The position numbers and the translations under genes were made by a program. 64,000 nt of DNA, taken from Pseudocolwellia sp048296855. Lineage in GTDB: Bacteria; Pseudomonadota; Gammaproteobacteria; Enterobacterales; Alteromonadaceae. Location: NCBI GenBank assembly GCA_048296855.1, contig CP182631.1; one strand, 5' to 3'. The notes under the pieces are model-generated. The model made no database searches, had not been told where the DNA came from, and worked only from the letters and a program-made list of their open reading frames with translations. Every line of letters begins with the position of its first letter. Position 1 is the first letter of the stretch. Shown here one piece after another: positions 17,962 through 27,528 of this stretch.

Positions 17962-17977
17962 TGGCTCAACTATTGTA
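17962..17977 (+). promoter_or_regulatory. sigma-54 (-24/-12) promoter of hmp
   Basis: TGGCTCAACTATTGTA matches the consensus TGGCAC-N5-TTGCA at the essential GG and at TTG with correct spacing; the C of the -12 GC is replaced by T. It is 125 bases before the hmp ATG, leaving a long leader. A sigma-54 promoter is what the divergent NorR protein requires. Confidence 0.65.
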
Positions 17978-18101
17978 ATGCTTAATTCATTACGTTTTTA
18001 ACAATAATTTACCCATTTTTTAATTAGGCTTTATTTACCTTGTAGCAATGTAAATGAACTAATAGGTGGGCATTACATATTTAATCACTTAGGAGCCATT
18101 A

Positions 18102-19283
18102 ATGTTAACTACCGAACATATTGCTGTTGTAAAAAGTACAATTCCTTTATTAGAAGCTGGCGGGCCAGCTATTACCGATCACTTTTATCGACGTATGTTT
18201 ACTCATAATCCCGAATTACAAAATATTTTTAATATGAGTAACCAAAAAACAGGACGCCAGAAAACCGCTTTATTTGAAGCAATTTTAGCTTACGCTAAAA
18301 ATATTGATAATTTAGCCGTACTAAAACATGCCGTTGAGCGCATTACACAAAAACATACGAGCTTTCATATTCAACCAGAGCATTATCAAATTGTAGGCTT
18401 GCATCTTATTGAAACCTTACGAGAGCTCCTGCCTGAACAATTTACTGAAGAAGTAGAGTCTGCGTGGACAGCTGCTTATGGCGTATTAGCTACCATATTT
18501 ATTAACCGCGAAGAAGAGTTATACCGTGAACGCGAAGCAAGCTATGGCGGTTGGCGAGGCAAACGTGCTTTTTGTTTAGTGGATAAAACAGTGGAATCAG
18601 CCTTAGTTACAAGCTTCGTTTTTGAACCAATGGATCAACAACCTGTTCTTGATTATCAAGTAGGGCAATATATTGGAATAGAATTAACACCCTCAGGTAG
18701 TGAACATATAGAGATACGCCAATATTCTCTGTCCGATAAGCCAAATGGTAAAAGCTATCGTATTTCGGTAAAACGAGAGCTAGGTGAACAAAATGGTTTA
18801 ATGTCTAATCACTTACACGACAACCTAAATGTTGGCGATTTAGTAGATTTACATGCACCAGCGGGTGACTTCTTTTTTGTGAATCGTGAAGCGCCAGTGG
18901 TTTTAATTTCTGCAGGTGTAGGTATCACTCCTATGCAAGCTATGTTAGAAAAACTGGCTGATGAAGATTACGACAATCAAATTCATTATATTCACGCTTG
19001 TGAAAACGAGGATCAACATTCATTCGCAAAGCGTACTCAAGATTTATGTCACAGCAAGGGCTGGTCTTACAATACTTGGTATAAAGAGCAAGCTATCGAA
19101 AAAGAAAATACTCATCATGGTTTTATTAATTTTAACCAAGTTGATCTACCGTTAAACGATGGTAATTTTTACTTATGCGGACCTGTTGGTTTTATGAAAT
19201 TTGCTAAAACAGACTTGATGAAACTAGGTGTTTGTGAAGAGCGTATTCATTATGAAGTGTTTGGCCCTCACGCTTCATTGTAA
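18102..19283 (+). CDS. hmp: flavohemoglobin, nitric oxide dioxygenase
   Basis: A 393-residue three-domain enzyme that oxidises NO to nitrate with O2 and NAD(P)H in the cytoplasm. The globin domain (1-140) begins MLTTEHIAVVKSTIPLLE and keeps the distal FYRRMF and proximal-histidine regions. The FAD domain contains RQYSLSD near residue 207, and the NAD domain contains VGITPMQAML and the final LCGPVGFM. Length and layout equal those of E. coli Hmp. The AGGAG 9 bases before the ATG is a good ribosome site. Control by NorR, rather than NsrR, is suggested by the neighbouring sites. Confidence 0.96.
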   Translation: MLTTEHIAVVKSTIPLLEAGGPAITDHFYRRMFTHNPELQNIFNMSNQKTGRQKTALFEAILAYAKNIDNLAVLKHAVERITQKHTSFHIQPEHYQIVGLHLIETLRELLPEQFTEEVESAWTAAYGVLATIFINREEELYREREASYGGWRGKRAFCLVDKTVESALVTSFVFEPMDQQPVLDYQVGQYIGIELTPSGSEHIEIRQYSLSDKPNGKSYRISVKRELGEQNGLMSNHLHDNLNVGDLVDLHAPAGDFFFVNREAPVVLISAGVGITPMQAMLEKLADEDYDNQIHYIHACENEDQHSFAKRTQDLCHSKGWSYNTWYKEQAIEKENTHHGFINFNQVDLPLNDGNFYLCGPVGFMKFAKTDLMKLGVCEERIHYEVFGPHASL

Positions 19284-19325
19284 TATGAATTAATCTCAGG
19301 AAAACCTGTAGTTTCCCTGCTCATA

Positions 19326-19360
19326 GAGCCGACTAGAGCTCCCTCTAATCGGCTTCAATT
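19326..19360 (+). terminator. terminator after hmp
   Basis: A 12-bp stem with one G-U pair (AGCCGACTAGAG against CTCTAATCGGCT) followed by TCAATTTAT. The T tract is weak, but the position 45 bases after the stop fits. Confidence 0.65.
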
Positions 19361-19421
19361 TATGCTTAAATAGATTAACGACTTTTTTTAATCTAATAAA
19401 AAATCAAATAATTAAATCGGA

Positions 19422-20582
19422 TTAAGTCTTTTTGTCTCGATCACTTACCTTAATAAATAAAGCGAGAATAGCACCAATAAATGCAGCAAGCATGGCCATA
19501 TCAAAAGCAGTAGTTGAACCTGCACCATTTAACCAAAGCACACCCGCTAAATACGCACCTATTGCACCACCAATACCATAAACACCACCAATATATACGG
19601 CTTGACCTCTGTTTTGTTGACTAGGATCGAAATGTCGTTGTAAGAACTGTATTGACGCACTGTGATATAAACCAAAACTTGCGGCGTGTATTGCCTGAGA
19701 TAGGATCATAACTAACATAGAGTCACCTAAATGCCCCATCAAAAACCAGCGAAAAGATGTTGTTATAAGGCTAAAGACTAAAATATTTTTAATACTAAAA
19801 TGTTTAAATATTTTACCTGCATAAATAAAAATAGTGATTTCAGCAATAACCCCTAAAGAAATTAATATGCCTACGGCAAAACCGGGATATTGCAAGTCTC
19901 TTAAATACAAAGCAAAAAAACTATAATAAGGACCAAAACTTAATTGTAATAATAAACCCGCAATAAAAAACACAGCAAAATTTATATTGAAAAGTTTCCT
20001 TTTAATGGATGAGGTTTTGGTAATTTGAGACTGCTTAATTTTAGACTGTTTAATTAATAACGTAGATAAAAACAAACCCAATAAAATAATAAAACCTATG
20101 TAAGTAAAAGCTTCCGAACTAAATTGCTCAATGACTTCCCCTGCTACAACGGCAAAAAATATAAAACCAATACTTCCCCACAATCTAATACGTGCGTAAA
20201 TTTTGGCACTTCGCCTGATAGAGTTAAGTGTCATAACTTCAAGCTGAGGTAAAATTGCGGTCCAAAATAGGCTGAAAGTTGCTAAACAAAAAACAACGGG
20301 CCAATAATCATTTAGCCAAAAAAGAAACGTAAAAAAAGCACAGGCTAAAAAAGCCCCTAACCTGATAATTCCTAGCTGCTGGCCTGTTTTATCAGCCAAA
20401 ACAGCCCATAATGTAGGCCCAATAATTTTAGTTGCTGTAAAAATAGCAAGTATTTCTCCTATCTCCACAGACGAAAAATTTTTTCCATCTAAAAACAGTG
20501 GTAAAAAAGGAATGATCAAGCCAAGTAAGCCAAAATACCAAAAGTAGCTAAATGACGAACGTAAAAACAATGCAGACTTCAT
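19422..20582 (-). CDS. MFS transporter (PPP/HcaT-like group)
   Basis: A 386-residue membrane protein with about twelve helices. It opens with SYFWYFGLLGLIIPFLPLFL and the ADKTGQ loop between helices 2 and 3, as in the MFS_1_like/phenylpropionate permease group (E. coli HcaT). These proteins are inner-membrane secondary transporters. The substrate cannot be read from the sequence and no catabolic genes adjoin it. A late HSASIQFLQRHFDPSQQNRGQA segment, here noted by QQNRGQA, is common in the group. It stands alone, tail to tail with hmp. Confidence 0.8.
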   Translation of the reverse strand: MKSALFLRSSFSYFWYFGLLGLIIPFLPLFLDGKNFSSVEIGEILAIFTATKIIGPTLWAVLADKTGQQLGIIRLGAFLACAFFTFLFWLNDYWPVVFCLATFSLFWTAILPQLEVMTLNSIRRSAKIYARIRLWGSIGFIFFAVVAGEVIEQFSSEAFTYIGFIILLGLFLSTLLIKQSKIKQSQITKTSSIKRKLFNINFAVFFIAGLLLQLSFGPYYSFFALYLRDLQYPGFAVGILISLGVIAEITIFIYAGKIFKHFSIKNILVFSLITTSFRWFLMGHLGDSMLVMILSQAIHAASFGLYHSASIQFLQRHFDPSQQNRGQAVYIGGVYGIGGAIGAYLAGVLWLNGAGSTTAFDMAMLAAFIGAILALFIKVSDRDKKT

Positions 20583-20597
20583 TTATTTTCCTAAGAA

Positions 20598-20624
20598 CAA
20601 TCACAATAACCAATTGACCATTTA
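20598..20624. repeat. 27-base sequence shared with 54511-54537
   Basis: CAATCACAATAACCAATTGA then C/T then CATTTA: 26 of 27 bases agree between the two sites. Each lies just outside an end of a minus-strand gene. Confidence 0.6.
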
Positions 20625-20665
20625 GCTTCGTTTAAAATAAGTCTATTCATTAATGCGCTTGATAT

Positions 20666-21023
20666 ATACCCGTTACCACTCAAGCTGCGTATTTCAGAGC
20701 ACTTGAGCGATATCAATTCAAGGCAATACTTTGTAATAATGGTCGTTCCCTTATAAAAAGCATTGTTGATGAAGTGATTTTGCTCAAGCGCTTCTCCGAT
20801 GGGTCTAAAAACAATTTATGGGGCTTATTAACTTTAGTAAGGTTCCTACACGAATGTAGGACATTAGGGTAACGCAGGAACAGTTACCGAGAATAACCAT
20901 GACGTAAACTTAATGCCTTGCATACATGGATGTATGTACTTAGATTTCGTCTGGAACATGAAATCTGTGCCTAAATTGTTTTTAGTTCCCACTGAAACCT
21001 GCATCTTGAATGATAACGGGTAT
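20666..21023. repeat. 358-bp nested inverted-repeat element (MITE-like)
   Basis: The outer ends are ATACCCGTTACCACTCAAG and, on the right, GCATCTTGAATGATAACGGG plus TAT, reverse complements over about 23 bases with a few changes. Inside is a second, perfect 14-base inverted repeat (CTAAAAACAATTTA at 20805-20818 and its complement at 20972-20985), enclosing further hairpins (CCTACACGAATGTAGG and CATACATGGATGTATG). The left 55 bases resemble the complete short units at 12326 and 44265, so the inner part may have inserted into such a unit. It has no coding capacity. Confidence 0.75.
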
Positions 21024-21053
21024 AAATAACGCTTGAATGAGAAGCAAAAACAT

Positions 21054-21095
21054 AAAAAAGTAAGCCAATATAAAGTAAAGTTTTATATCGGCTTA
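21054..21095 (-). terminator. rho-independent terminator of aroC (minus strand)
   Basis: A 14-bp stem with one G-U pair (21061-21074 with 21082-21095), seven-base loop, followed on the minus strand by a T run (AAAAAAG on plus at 21054-21060). Confidence 0.8.
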
Positions 21096-21137
21096 TGATG
21101 ATAAATTATACTATTCCCCTTAAAGGAATAGGATTAA

Positions 21138-22229
21138 CTATTTTGATATATCAGGCGTTTCGCACATAACATCAGCATTTTGCGCTCTATTACGCATATA
21201 ATGGTCCATTAACGTTAACGCCAGCATAGCTTCAGCAATAGGAACAGCTCGAATACCAACACACGGATCGTGTCTACCTTTAGTAATTAAGTCAGTAGAC
21301 TCACCTTGTTTGTTAATGGTTTTACCACTAACACCAATGCTTGATGTAGGTTTAAGTGCAATATGTGCAACAATATTTTGACCTGAAGAAATACCGCCTA
21401 AAACACCACCAGCACTATTTTTGGCAAAGCCATTAGGCGTAAGTTCATCACGGTGTACAGAGCCTTTTTGATTAACTACTTCAAAGCCGTCACCAATTTC
21501 AACACCTTTAACGGCATTAATCCCCATTAGCGCATGAGCAATATCAGCATCTAATCGATCAAAAATTGGCTCACCTAAACCAACAGGCACATTTTCAGCA
21601 ACAACCGTTAATTTGGCGCCAATAGAATCTTTTTGGCGCATAATGTCGCGTAAGTATTCATCAAGCTGTTCAAGTTTGTTGGCATCAGGGAAGAAAAACG
21701 GATTAGTTTCTACAATATCCCAATCGTACGTTTCCGCTTTTATATCAGCAATTTGTGTTACACAAGCACGAATAACAATACCGAGTTTTTCTTTTAAGAA
21801 TTTTTTAGCAATAGAGCCTGCGGCCACTCGCATAGCAGTTTCACGAGCAGAAGAACGCCCGCCACCACGGTAATCACGAATACCGTATTTTTGCCAATAG
21901 GTATAATCAGCATGCCCAGGGCGAAAGCTTTCAGAGATATTGCCGTAATCTTGCGAACGCTGATCTTTATTTTTGATCACTAAGCCAATTGGCGTACCTG
22001 TTGTTTTACCTTCAAATACACCTGACATAATGGTAACTTCGTCATCTTCGCGACGAGCTGTAGTAAATCGAGATTGACCAGGTTTACGTCGATCTAAATC
22101 AACTTGCAGATCTTCTTCCGTTAAGGATAAACCAGGGGGGCAACCATCAATAATGGCGCCTAAACCTAAACCATGGCTCTCACCATAAGTGGTTACTGTA
22201 AATAATTTTCCGAACGTATTACCTGACAT
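21138..22229 (-). CDS. aroC: chorismate synthase
   Basis: A 363-residue enzyme that converts EPSP to chorismate, the last common step of aromatic amino-acid synthesis. It needs reduced FMN. The family signatures GESHGLGLGAIIDGCPPG (residues about 16-33), RPGHADYTYWQKYG, and the arginine-rich RGGGRSSARETA are present, as is the late GRHDPCVGIRAVPIAEAM. It lies 43 bases after prmB on the same strand, a pairing common in Gammaproteobacteria. Confidence 0.97.
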   Translation of the reverse strand: MSGNTFGKLFTVTTYGESHGLGLGAIIDGCPPGLSLTEEDLQVDLDRRKPGQSRFTTARREDDEVTIMSGVFEGKTTGTPIGLVIKNKDQRSQDYGNISESFRPGHADYTYWQKYGIRDYRGGGRSSARETAMRVAAGSIAKKFLKEKLGIVIRACVTQIADIKAETYDWDIVETNPFFFPDANKLEQLDEYLRDIMRQKDSIGAKLTVVAENVPVGLGEPIFDRLDADIAHALMGINAVKGVEIGDGFEVVNQKGSVHRDELTPNGFAKNSAGGVLGGISSGQNIVAHIALKPTSSIGVSGKTINKQGESTDLITKGRHDPCVGIRAVPIAEAMLALTLMDHYMRNRAQNADVMCETPDISK

Positions 22230-22272
22230 ACTAAATTAACTACCTTTACTGAAAATAAAACTCAAAATAAAT

Positions 22273-23208
22273 CTATACATTTTGTTTAAAAATGTCTGAA
22301 AATTCTTCTAATTGTGCTTTGGTTAACATAAACACACCATGACCACCATGTTCAAACGTTAGCCACTTAAACGGTACTTCGGGATATACTGATGCAACAT
22401 GAATTTGTGAGTTACCTACCTCACAAATTAATATACCATTTTCTGATAGGTACGCTGCACTTTCCGCTAATATTTTTCTAACAATGTCTAACCCATCTTC
22501 GCCACATCCCAAGCCCATTTCAGGCTCATGTAAATACTCTTGCGGAAGGGAATCAACATCATCTTGATCAACATAAGGAGGATTAGTCACAATTAAATCA
22601 TAAACTTGCCCTTCAACCCCAGAAAAAACGTCAGATTGAATTGGAATAACTTGTTCTGATAAACCATGATTTTCTATATTAATGTTGGCAACATTTAGCG
22701 CATCAATCGATAAATCAACAGCATCAACTTCAGCTTCAGGGAATGCATAAGCACATGCGATAGCGATACAACCGCTACCTGTACATAAATCTAAAATTCT
22801 ATGAGGTACGCTGTTTTCATCAATTAAATTTACAAATCTATTTTCAATTAGCTCTCCTATAGGAGAACGAGGTACCAAAACACGTTGATCAACATAAAAG
22901 GGTAAATTGGCAAAAACGGCTTGATTAGTTAAATACGCAGCAGGGATTTCTTCAACAATACGTTTTTCAATAATCGATAATACGTTGTTTTTTTCGTCTG
23001 AGGTTAACTGACAAGAAAAAACTTGCTCAAATAAACTTTCAGGTAAATTTAGCGTAAACATAATTAATGAAATAGCTTCATCCCAAGCGTTATTTGTACC
23101 ATGCCCAAAATAAAGATCTGCCTGATTAAATTGGCTTGTTGCAAACCGAACAAAATCGCCTGTTGTATTTAATTGTTCATTAATAGATGAAAAGTTCAAC
23201 TCTTTCAC
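22273..23208 (-). CDS. prmB: ribosomal protein uL3 glutamine N5-methyltransferase
   Basis: A 311-residue SAM methyltransferase with LDLCTGSGCIAIACA (motif I) near residue 143 and the catalytic NPPY near residue 210, which holds the glutamine amide. The N-terminal helical domain and length match PrmB rather than the shorter release-factor enzyme PrmC. PrmB methylates a glutamine of ribosomal protein L3. It is transcribed toward aroC and is divergent from smrB. Confidence 0.93.
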   Translation of the reverse strand: MKELNFSSINEQLNTTGDFVRFATSQFNQADLYFGHGTNNAWDEAISLIMFTLNLPESLFEQVFSCQLTSDEKNNVLSIIEKRIVEEIPAAYLTNQAVFANLPFYVDQRVLVPRSPIGELIENRFVNLIDENSVPHRILDLCTGSGCIAIACAYAFPEAEVDAVDLSIDALNVANINIENHGLSEQVIPIQSDVFSGVEGQVYDLIVTNPPYVDQDDVDSLPQEYLHEPEMGLGCGEDGLDIVRKILAESAAYLSENGILICEVGNSQIHVASVYPEVPFKWLTFEHGGHGVFMLTKAQLEEFSDIFKQNV

Positions 23209-23262
23209 ATGTTTTCCTATAAGAGGCTTGTGATTACTGATAGATGTTTTTAAACTGACGAC

Positions 23263-23802
23263 ATGAAACTAAAAGACAGCTTAACGCCAGAAGAAAAACA
23301 ACTATTCAAAGATGCTGTAGGTAAAGTAAAGCCTATTGTACAGGATAAAATTCAACCCTCAAAGAAAAGCACTAAAACCAAAAGAATTATTAAAGATAAA
23401 GAATCAAATAAACAAAATGCACAATTTTATTTTTCTGATGACTTTGAGCCGGATCTTAATCAGCAAGGACCATTAAAATATATACGTGAAGATGTGGACA
23501 CATTTGAAGCTAAAAAATTACGCAGAGGTGATTACGCGCCGGATCTTATATTAGATTTGCATGGACTTGATCAGCAACAAGCTAAATTAGAAATTGCGTC
23601 TTTATTATTTGCCTGTCAAAAAGAGCATGCTCACTGTATTTGCATCATACATGGGCTAGGCTCTCGAGTACTCAAAAACAAAGTACCTCATTGGTTGGTA
23701 CAACACCCTGATGTAATGGCATTTCATCAAGCACCATTAGAATGGGGGGGAAATGGCGCCATTTTAGCGCTAATTGAAATAGAAGATAAGTTTACTCTAT
23801 AA
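23263..23802 (+). CDS. smrB: SmrB, Smr-domain endonuclease (ribosome rescue)
   Basis: A 179-residue protein with a lysine-rich N-terminal extension and a C-terminal Smr domain (about residues 95-170). The domain carries LDLHGLDQQQAKLE and the HGLGSRVLKNKVPHWL motif. In E. coli SmrB (YfcN) cleaves mRNA between collided ribosomes; the two conserved histidine-glycine motifs here support the same activity. The divergent position beside prmB is also found in E. coli. Confidence 0.92.
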   Translation: MKLKDSLTPEEKQLFKDAVGKVKPIVQDKIQPSKKSTKTKRIIKDKESNKQNAQFYFSDDFEPDLNQQGPLKYIREDVDTFEAKKLRRGDYAPDLILDLHGLDQQQAKLEIASLLFACQKEHAHCICIIHGLGSRVLKNKVPHWLVQHPDVMAFHQAPLEWGGNGAILALIEIEDKFTL

Positions 23803-23825
23803 AAACCAGCTAAACTTATCACAAA

Positions 23826-24302
23826 TTAACACAGCTCATTTGGAGAAGTTAAACTTACCATATGCCCTTTCATACGTTTTGTATCGTAATCAATATGAGC
23901 AATTCCAGCGGTTTGAAAAATAGGCCCATTACCATCAACGGTTAACTCTGCCACCAAGTAACTAACTAATGGCATATGAGAAACGATAAGCAAGGTTTTG
24001 ATCTTATCCGTAACACATACACCGTCTATATAATCATGCATTTGCTCAGCAGAGCCTGAAGGAGTAATAAAATCTAGCGTGGTAACTAATATATCGTCAC
24101 CTAAATAACTAATTAACTCTTTTGTGGTTTCCTGAGCTCTGATAAATGGACTTACAATAATTTGATCGATAGAGATTTTTTCAGAATCTAGCCACTTAGC
24201 CATAACGTGAGCTTCTAACTTACCTTGAACCGTTAATCCACGAAGTGCGTCACTACTACCCGAAGTAAATGCTTGACCATGACGCATTATATAAACTTGC
24301 AT
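23826..24302 (-). CDS. sixA: phosphohistidine phosphatase SixA
   Basis: A 158-residue histidine phosphatase. The catalytic RHG lies in MQVYIMRHGQAF near the start, and the second half has LLIVSHMPLVSYLV with the second active-site histidine. SixA removes phosphate from histidine in phosphotransfer domains, in E. coli including those of ArcB and the nitrogen PTS. It is tail to tail with smrB, 24 bases apart. Confidence 0.92.
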   Translation of the reverse strand: MQVYIMRHGQAFTSGSSDALRGLTVQGKLEAHVMAKWLDSEKISIDQIIVSPFIRAQETTKELISYLGDDILVTTLDFITPSGSAEQMHDYIDGVCVTDKIKTLLIVSHMPLVSYLVAELTVDGNGPIFQTAGIAHIDYDTKRMKGHMVSLTSPNELC

Positions 24303-24512
24303 AAATTATCCACGCATACTCAATGTATGCAACAGCTTTCCCAAATTGAGGCTATAGTAAAGCAATACAACTTTTTTTTATAACAACTGTTAAGAATATA
24401 ATGGACTCATCTTATTCCATACGGTAATTTAAAAGCTAAAAATAGATTACAACACATCGCTTAGTTTTCGTGTGACGTATAAAAATACAACAAACTAAAG
24501 CGGGAGCCTCCT

Positions 24513-27308
24513 TTGAAAACAAGCCCTAATGATCATAAGCACTATTTAGCTATTACGTTAAATAACGGTTTACGTGTTTTATTAATAAATAATAATGAAA
24601 CCAAAAAGTCTGCAGCGGCACTAGCTGTTAATGTTGGTCATTTCAGTGATCCTTGTGACAGGCAAGGCTTAGCTCACTTTTTAGAGCACATGTTATTTTT
24701 AGGAACTGAAAAATATCCTGATGGTAGTGAATATCAAAAATTTATTAGCCAACACGGCGGAAGCAATAATGCATGGACAGCAACAGAGCATACTTGTTAC
24801 TTTTTAGATATTAATCATCAATTTTTTGAAGAAGCTTTAGACCGTTTTAGTCAATTTTTTACCTCTCCCCTTCTCTCTGAAGCATTTGTACAATCAGAAA
24901 GAGAAAATATTGATGCTGAATATAAATTAAAATTAAAAGATGATATTCGACGACTTTACGATGTGCATAAAGAAACCATCAATCAAGCGCACCCTTTTTC
25001 AAAGTTTTCTGTTGGAAATCACGAAACACTTGCTGATAGAAACAACAAAAGTATCCAACAAGAAATAAAAGCATTCTATAACAAGTATTATCAAGCAACA
25101 GCAATGACACTTGTTATTGAAGGCCCTCAATCACTTAGCGAGTTAAAAGTATTAGCTGAATCTAAATTTTCAAATATTCCCAACACTAAAAAACAGATCA
25201 ATAAAATCAATTCCCCATTATATTTACCAGAGCATCAATCAACATTAATTAATGTAAGCCCAGTTAAAAACGATCATCAGTTAATTATTAGCTTTGCAAT
25301 GCCAGCGATAGATGATTTATATAGAAATAAACCCGAATCAATTTTAGCTTACTTATTAGGGCATGAAGGTATAGGAAGTATTTATTCTTTATTAAAGAAA
25401 AAGCAATGGATAATAGGGTTAACGGCGGGTTCTGGAATTAATGGTTCGAACTTTAAAGATTTTAATATCAGCTTTCAGTTAACACCCATAGGTGAGAAAT
25501 ACATAAACGACATTGTCACAATTGTTTTTCAATATATTCAATTAATGAAAGAAAAACCTTTAGCTGGTTTTTATTATGAAGAAAAACAAACCTTAGCTAA
25601 TATTGCTTTTCAGTATGCTGAAAAATTAAAACCGCTAGACTCCGTTTGTCAATTAGTCATCAACATGCAACATTATCCAGAAAATGACTACATTTTTGGT
25701 GATTACGCTATGGATGAATACCGCCAAGAAGAAGTGAACAATTTACTGCAATACTTATCTCCGAGTAATATGCGTCTTATTCATATAAGCAAAGAAAATA
25801 CCTTTGATCAAACTAGTAAATGGTATGAAGTTCCTTATATGGTATCTAAAATTAACACTGAATTATTAAATCTTTGGGAAAATTGTCAAACTATCGACGC
25901 TTTATCACTTCCCGGTAAAAACCCTTACATAATTAAAAATCCGTCAGTATTATCAAATGAGCTTACCGAACAAGAAAAACAAAGTTTACCTTCAGTACCT
26001 ACATGTATCGACAAAGAGAATGGTTATGAACTGTGGTTTAAACAAGATGCAACATTTAGTGTTCCAAAAGGTTACGTATATATCGGTATTGACTCGCCTA
26101 TAATCATTCAATCAAATGAAAACATTGCAATGACTCGGTTATTTGTTGATCTATTTAGCGACTCTATTATAGAAAAACATTACGACGCAGAAATAGCAGG
26201 CATACAATATCATTTATATGCACATCAAGGAGGAATGACACTACAACTCTCAGGTTTTACTGACAAACAAAGTCATCTACTTACACGATTATTGGAAGAC
26301 TTAAAACAAAGTGAATTTACTAAAGAGCAATTCTCTTTACTAAAAAAACAATTAATTCAACATTGGAAAAATACTGATACAAGTAAATCAATTTCACAAC
26401 TTTTCTCTTTTTTAAGTTCATCAATTCAACCTAACAACCCAAGTAGCAAAGAATTAGCAAATACATTAACAAAAGTAACATTTGAGCAATTCACTCTATT
26501 TATCAATAATATTTTTGAACATGTTTCTGTAAAGTCATTAATACATGGAAATTGGCACAAAGAACACGCTAAAAATATAGGGAATATAATTAAAGAGTTT
26601 TTCATCAATAATATAGATAGAAAAAACAGCGTTAGTCCTTCAGTAATTACAATAAAAGATCAAGGTAGAATCACCTTTCCTATTGTATTACCGCAGCATG
26701 ATCATGCCACAATCACCTATTACCCAATGCCAAATAAAGATTTACAGTCTGTAGCAAAAAGCATGTTAACCAGCCAATTGTTATCTCCTTTATTTTTCCA
26801 AGAAATGCGTACCGAAAAACAATATGGTTATTTAGTAGGTGTTAATTTTATTCCTATTAATAGATACCCCGGTATTGCTTTTTATATCCAGTCACCTAAT
26901 ACGGAATCTACACACTTATCAATAGCGATTGATACTTTTATTAATAACGCCTATGAAAATATTGAAGAAATGGAAACCGAACATTGGGAACATGTAAAAC
27001 AGGGGCTTGCCAGTCAGTTATTAGAAAGAGACTCTAGTTTACGTATTAAAAGCCAGAGGTTTTGGGCTGCTATTTGTACCGATGAGTGTAATTTCAATCA
27101 AAAAAAACAACTCATCAAAGAAATTAATAAATTAACCTTACCTGAGATAAAAAGCTTTTTGAAAGAAACATTAAAAACAACAAACTCACCAGACAGAATT
27201 AATTTATTATCTTTTACAGACAAAGATCAATTAGAAAGTAGTCACTTAGAAAATAAAAACATTACAAATACTTTATATTTATTAAATAATTACGCAAGAA
27301 AACATTAA
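24513..27308 (+). CDS. M16-family zinc metallopeptidase (insulinase/protease III-like)
   Basis: A 931-residue protein with the inverted zinc motif H55-F-L-E58-H59 and the distal glutamate in SERENIDAEYKLKLKDD. The four half-domains of a full-length single-chain M16A enzyme fit this length (E. coli protease III is 962 residues). There is no evident signal peptide after the start, so this member is probably cytoplasmic, unlike E. coli Ptr. The TTG start at 24513 follows GGGAG with a 6-base gap. Members degrade small peptides and misfolded fragments. It is a single gene with no partner close by. Confidence 0.88.
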   Translation: MKTSPNDHKHYLAITLNNGLRVLLINNNETKKSAAALAVNVGHFSDPCDRQGLAHFLEHMLFLGTEKYPDGSEYQKFISQHGGSNNAWTATEHTCYFLDINHQFFEEALDRFSQFFTSPLLSEAFVQSERENIDAEYKLKLKDDIRRLYDVHKETINQAHPFSKFSVGNHETLADRNNKSIQQEIKAFYNKYYQATAMTLVIEGPQSLSELKVLAESKFSNIPNTKKQINKINSPLYLPEHQSTLINVSPVKNDHQLIISFAMPAIDDLYRNKPESILAYLLGHEGIGSIYSLLKKKQWIIGLTAGSGINGSNFKDFNISFQLTPIGEKYINDIVTIVFQYIQLMKEKPLAGFYYEEKQTLANIAFQYAEKLKPLDSVCQLVINMQHYPENDYIFGDYAMDEYRQEEVNNLLQYLSPSNMRLIHISKENTFDQTSKWYEVPYMVSKINTELLNLWENCQTIDALSLPGKNPYIIKNPSVLSNELTEQEKQSLPSVPTCIDKENGYELWFKQDATFSVPKGYVYIGIDSPIIIQSNENIAMTRLFVDLFSDSIIEKHYDAEIAGIQYHLYAHQGGMTLQLSGFTDKQSHLLTRLLEDLKQSEFTKEQFSLLKKQLIQHWKNTDTSKSISQLFSFLSSSIQPNNPSSKELANTLTKVTFEQFTLFINNIFEHVSVKSLIHGNWHKEHAKNIGNIIKEFFINNIDRKNSVSPSVITIKDQGRITFPIVLPQHDHATITYYPMPNKDLQSVAKSMLTSQLLSPLFFQEMRTEKQYGYLVGVNFIPINRYPGIAFYIQSPNTESTHLSIAIDTFINNAYENIEEMETEHWEHVKQGLASQLLERDSSLRIKSQRFWAAICTDECNFNQKKQLIKEINKLTLPEIKSFLKETLKTTNSPDRINLLSFTDKDQLESSHLENKNITNTLYLLNNYARKH

Positions 27309-27528
27309 ACCTGCCGATAACATTAATACATGGGTCAGTCTATTTATGTCACCTCCTTATATTATGCCAGCTCTAGTGAAGAGTTGACTTAATCACAGTC
27401 ATGACTTTAAATAGCAGTGTGATACCAAAATAATTATAAAATCATAGTGATTACGCGTTTAAAATATGAATAATTTAGACGAGTTATTGTGATCATTTCT
27501 AAACGCATATACTTTCAAGGCTGTTGTA

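Larger units (their letters stand above)
20583..21137. other. 555-base gene-free gap between the MFS gene and aroC, mostly repeat DNA
   Basis: Contains a 27-base stretch shared with 54511-54537 (at 20598-20624), a composite repeat element (20666-21023) and the aroC terminator (21054-21095). No credible coding frame was seen. Confidence 0.75.
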
